From Pseudoduganella guangdongensis (lineage in GTDB: Bacteria; Pseudomonadota; Gammaproteobacteria; Burkholderiales; Burkholderiaceae_D), in the NCBI RefSeq assembly GCF_009857475.1, contig NZ_WWCJ01000009.1, positions 186,001 through 250,000 on the forward strand: DNA of 64,000 nucleotides, given 5' to 3'. Positions 61,478-64,000 of the stretch are shown piece by piece; the first letter of the stretch is position 1; each line of letters starts with the position of its first letter. Below the pieces are notes generated by a model, which was not told the origin of the DNA, ran no database searches, and saw nothing but the letters and a program-made list of their open reading frames with translations. Position numbers and translations under genes: made by a program.

Positions 61478-61512
61478 ACGACCTCCCGGGGATTCGGTTA
61501 CACTCCTGAGCC

Positions 61513-61917
61513 ATGTTGAACGATGATAACGATGCGGCCAAGCCGCGCTTTCGCCCGGTGCCGTGGACGGCACTGGAAACACCCCAGGATGTGGAGCTGT
61601 GGATTGCCGAGCATGACCTGGCATTGAAGGAGCACGTCGGTAAGCAGGAAACCGGCTATGGCGTGTGCTTCAGCCTGGCCGAGGGCGGCGAGATCTATAT
61701 GCAGACCACCGAGGGTGCCGTTATCCTCGATGTTACGCCAGAAGCCGATTGGGTGGAGCCGCTCTTGTGCGCGGTCGCCGGCATGGAGCCGCCCAAGGGC
61801 AGCCTGTGGGCTTTGCCGGAGGATAAGCTGGTCCAGCTGATCCTCGGCCTGTCGACCCTGGTCGCCAGCACCACCCTGGTCGTCGGCCACCAATTCGGCC
61901 GCCGCCGTTCTTACTAG
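61513..61917 (+). CDS. Hypothetical protein, 134 residues
   Basis: The protein begins MLNDDNDAAKPRFRPVPW and is acidic, with a short hydrophobic C-terminal stretch (LVQLILGLSTLVASTTLVVG) that could be a membrane helix. I recognise no family. It lies between the DUF3460 gene (divergent) and the amino-acid-binding protein gene, 10 bases upstream of the latter, so it may share that transcript. Confidence 0.65.
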   Translation: MLNDDNDAAKPRFRPVPWTALETPQDVELWIAEHDLALKEHVGKQETGYGVCFSLAEGGEIYMQTTEGAVILDVTPEADWVEPLLCAVAGMEPPKGSLWALPEDKLVQLILGLSTLVASTTLVVGHQFGRRRSY

Positions 61918-61927
61918 AAGGATTTCA

Positions 61928-62698
61928 ATGCGCAAACCACTCCTCGCTCTCCTGCTGGCCGTTGCCGCGCTGCATGCCAATGCGGCCGACCTGCTGCAAA
62001 CCGTCAAGGCGCGCGGCACGCTGAAAGTGGCCATGGAAGGCGTTTATCCGCCCTTCAACTTCAAGGAAAAGAACGGCGAGCTGGCGGGCTACGATGTCGA
62101 CGTGGCGCGCCTGGTGGCTGGCAAACTGGGCCTGAAACCGGAGTTTGTTACCACGGAATGGGCCTCGATCCTGGCCGGCCTGGCCAGCAATAAGTACGAC
62201 GTAATCATTTCCCAGGTCGGCATCAACCCCAAGCGCGAACAGGTGTTCGATTTCAGCACGCCATACATCTACTCCTCGCCGATGCTGATCGTGCGCAAGG
62301 ATGACAAGAACAACTGGACGTCGCTTGAGCAGCTGAAGGGCAAGCGCGTCGGCGCCGGCCAGGGCAGCGTGTACGAGATGCAGCTGAAGGCGGTGCCGGG
62401 CATCGACGTCAAAGGCTACCCGGCGGCACCGGAAAACCTGCAGGACCTGGCGCTGGGCCGCATCGATGCCGCCCTCAACGACAGCCTGATGACGGCCTAC
62501 CTGCTGAAAACCACCAAGCTGCCGATCAAGCAAGGCGCGCGCGTGGGCAATGTCGAGCGCATGGGCATCCCGTTCCAGAAAGGGAACCCGCAGTTCAAGG
62601 CGGCCATCAACAAGGCGCTGGCGGACGCGGCGGCCGACGGCAGCCTGAAAGCCATTTCCCTCAAATGGTTCGGCACTGACGTCAGCAAGGCGCCGTAA
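61928..62698 (+). CDS. Amino-acid ABC transporter substrate-binding protein (cystine-type)
   Basis: The 256-residue periplasmic protein has a signal peptide ending at NAAD (~residue 20) and the family 3 fold: LKVAMEGVYPPFNFKEKNGELAGYDVDVARLVAGKLG, ISQVGINPKREQVFDFSTPYIYS and NDSLMTAYLL. It is closest in style to cystine/polar amino acid binding proteins (FliY/TcyA). It begins ten bases after the preceding gene with AGAAGGA in front of the ATG. Confidence 0.88.
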   Translation: MRKPLLALLLAVAALHANAADLLQTVKARGTLKVAMEGVYPPFNFKEKNGELAGYDVDVARLVAGKLGLKPEFVTTEWASILAGLASNKYDVIISQVGINPKREQVFDFSTPYIYSSPMLIVRKDDKNNWTSLEQLKGKRVGAGQGSVYEMQLKAVPGIDVKGYPAAPENLQDLALGRIDAALNDSLMTAYLLKTTKLPIKQGARVGNVERMGIPFQKGNPQFKAAINKALADAAADGSLKAISLKWFGTDVSKAP

Positions 62699-62700
62699 GC

Positions 62701-63363
62701 ATGGAGTTGCTGGAGCTGCTGCGCGAAGCGGCGCCCGTGATGCTGAAGGGCGCCGGCTACACCCTGGTGTTCGCGGTGGCGGCCATGGTGGGTGGGCTGG
62801 CGATCGGCTTCCCGACGGCGGTCATGCGCATCCTGCCCTGGAAGTGGCTGCGCTGGCCGGCCAATGTGTACGTCAGCCTGATGCGCGGCACGCCCCTGCT
62901 GGTGCAGATGTTCGTGATTTACTATGGTCTGCCCTCGGTCGGCATTGAATTCACCCCGGTCACGGCCGGCATCCTGGCGCTCAGCCTGAACTCGGGCGCC
63001 TACCTGTCGGAAAGCCTGCGCGGCGCGCTGTTGTCGATCCCGAAGGGGCAGTGGGCAGCCAGCTACAGCCTGGGCATGGGCTATGGCCAGACCCTGCGCT
63101 ATGTCGTCATGCCGCAGGCGCTGCGGGTCGCGGTGCCGTCGATGAGCAACACCCTGATCAGCCTGATCAAGGATACCTCCCTGGTCTCCGTCATCACCAT
63201 GACCGAATTGATGCTGGCCACCAAGGAAGTGATCGCCACCACCTTCCAGCCCCTGCCGCTCTACCTGGCAGCGGCCGTCATCTACTGGATTCTCAGCCTG
63301 GCGTTCGAGCAATTACAACGGTTTGCCGAGCAGCGGCTGAACCGCTCGCATCGCCAAAGTTAG
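62701..63363 (+). CDS. Amino-acid ABC transporter permease (TcyB/YecS-like)
   Basis: The 220-residue polytopic protein has the EAA-loop region (WAASYSLGMGYGQTLRYVVMPQALR) and the MRGTPLLVQMFVIYYGLP signature of polar amino acid permeases. It starts two bases after the binding-protein gene. No ATPase gene follows: the next gene is a PAS sensor, so the ATPase must be elsewhere. Confidence 0.9.
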   Translation: MELLELLREAAPVMLKGAGYTLVFAVAAMVGGLAIGFPTAVMRILPWKWLRWPANVYVSLMRGTPLLVQMFVIYYGLPSVGIEFTPVTAGILALSLNSGAYLSESLRGALLSIPKGQWAASYSLGMGYGQTLRYVVMPQALRVAVPSMSNTLISLIKDTSLVSVITMTELMLATKEVIATTFQPLPLYLAAAVIYWILSLAFEQLQRFAEQRLNRSHRQS

Positions 63364-63402
63364 CTGCTCGACATTGACACATAGGCATGCTAGGCTGGAT
63401 GC

Positions 63403-64000
63403 ATGGAAAAAGACCAGCGTGCCATCGCGGCGGAGCAGTCCACCGCCGTCCGGCCTGCCGTCCCCGGCGCGGCGGGCCTGGACCACCTCTTGCCCGGCGA
63501 AGCCATGCTGGCGGCCATGGGCGGCACGCCGCCGGCGCATTACACCAGCGGCAACGGCGCGCCAGCGATGGTGCGCGAGCAGGACTATTTCAACGACCTT
63601 TATCTGCTGGCCCCGGTGGGCTACTTCGTGCTGGCCGGCGACAGCACCGTGTTGCAGATGAACCTGGTTGGCGCCGACTTGCTCGGCCTGCCACGCAGCA
63701 ATCCTGAGCGCGCTCCGTTCCGCCAGTTCATCGCCCAGCGCTTCATGGCCGATTTCGATGCCTTCGTCAGCAATTGCCTGTCCAGCAGCGAGCCGCAGCG
63801 CCTGTCGCTGCAAATGACGCGCGGGCGGGGCGACCGCGGTTTCGCCGTCACCCTGCTCGGCAGCGGGGCGGTGGGCGACGCGGAGCGCTTGCGCGTGGTG
63901 CTGGAACTGGCCGAGGGGAAGCTGGCGGCCCTGGAAAAAAGCGAGGAGCGTTTCCGCCGCATCGTGCACAGCGCGGAAGAAGGCATCTGGGAAATCGATG
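63403..64000 (+). CDS. PAS-domain sensor protein, N-terminal part (runs off window)
   Basis: From the ATG at 63403 the frame stays open to the last base. The first ~165 residues contain a PAS-like domain (YFNDLYLLAPVGYFVLAGDSTVLQMNLVGADLLGL), and a second PAS begins at the window end (KSEERFRRIVHSAEEGIWEID). This is the start of a histidine kinase, GGDEF/EAL protein or similar; the output domain is not visible. Its Shine-Dalgarno site is weak (GGCTGGATGC). Confidence 0.8.
   Translation, partial: MEKDQRAIAAEQSTAVRPAVPGAAGLDHLLPGEAMLAAMGGTPPAHYTSGNGAPAMVREQDYFNDLYLLAPVGYFVLAGDSTVLQMNLVGADLLGLPRSNPERAPFRQFIAQRFMADFDAFVSNCLSSSEPQRLSLQMTRGRGDRGFAVTLLGSGAVGDAERLRVVLELAEGKLAALEKSEERFRRIVHSAEEGIWEID

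Overview
The window is GC-rich bacterial chromosome, coding on both strands, with many overlapping ATGA-type gene junctions. Gene content (monomeric NADP isocitrate dehydrogenase, RecCBD, many hybrid histidine kinases, LysE exporters, DUF3460, Liv-type ABC transport) and the style of the dispersed repeats suggest a betaproteobacterium of the Oxalobacteraceae (Massilia/Duganella/Janthinobacterium-like). This is an inference from gene families; no rRNA or tRNA gene is present to confirm it.

Layout. 1-0.9 kb: 3' end of an amidohydrolase. 1-2.5 kb: a small response regulator flanked by two direct copies of a ~136-bp element that ends in a head-to-head DnaA-box pair. 2.5-6.2 kb: HD phosphohydrolase and hybrid kinase (translationally coupled), LysE exporter, YceI lipoprotein. 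6.2-6.6 kb: non-coding block with two rho-independent terminators, candidate sRNAs. 6.6-8.7 kb: two glutathione S-transferases and a periplasmic binding protein. 8.8-14.4 kb: a six-gene operon (alpha/beta hydrolase, substrate-binding protein, LivG, LivF, LivH, LivM) with a divergent LysR regulator. 15.4-17.1 kb: a compact three-gene MNIO (DUF692) cassette with an 85-residue Cys-Asn-Cys precursor-like peptide, an MNIO enzyme and a partner protein, which looks like a RiPP pathway. 17.2-22.3 kb: a large ATPase-LuxR regulator and a TonB-dependent receptor. The receptor promoter carries the same composite operator (16-bp inverted repeat, 42-bp gap, half-site) as the hydrolase/liv promoter, so the two are probably co-regulated. 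22.3-28.0 kb: a truncated, degenerate CheR-like protein coupled to a 1632-residue soluble multi-HAMP hybrid kinase resembling fungal group III kinases.

28-34 kb: prolyl oligopeptidase, zinc metallopeptidase, an unknown membrane-anchored protein and an exported PHP-like metallohydrolase. 33.9-37 kb: CHASE-PAS hybrid kinase. 37-46 kb: recC-recB-recD, each pair joined by ATGA. 46-50.4 kb: a kinase with a degraded ATP-binding domain, a PBP7-type endopeptidase and a sulfate-binding protein. 50.6-54.2 kb: GNAT acetyltransferase, then a double-domain KaiC-like ATPase overlapping a pseudo-receiver hybrid kinase. 54.2-56.8 kb: tautomerase and DHA2 exporter divergent from a LysR regulator. 56.8-59.1 kb: icd, with a REP-like long hairpin at its 3' end and a structured leader. 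59.2-64 kb: small genes (DUF1697, ferredoxin, DUF882, DUF3460, two unknowns), an amino-acid ABC binding protein and permease, and the start of a PAS sensor that runs off the window.

The most interesting region is 13.5-23.1 kb: an MNIO/RiPP-like cassette, a large ATPase-LuxR regulator and a TonB receptor, next to a LysR/hydrolase/Liv unit that shares an operator with the receptor, all abutting a chemoreceptor-type kinase/CheR operon whose CheR appears to have been cut.
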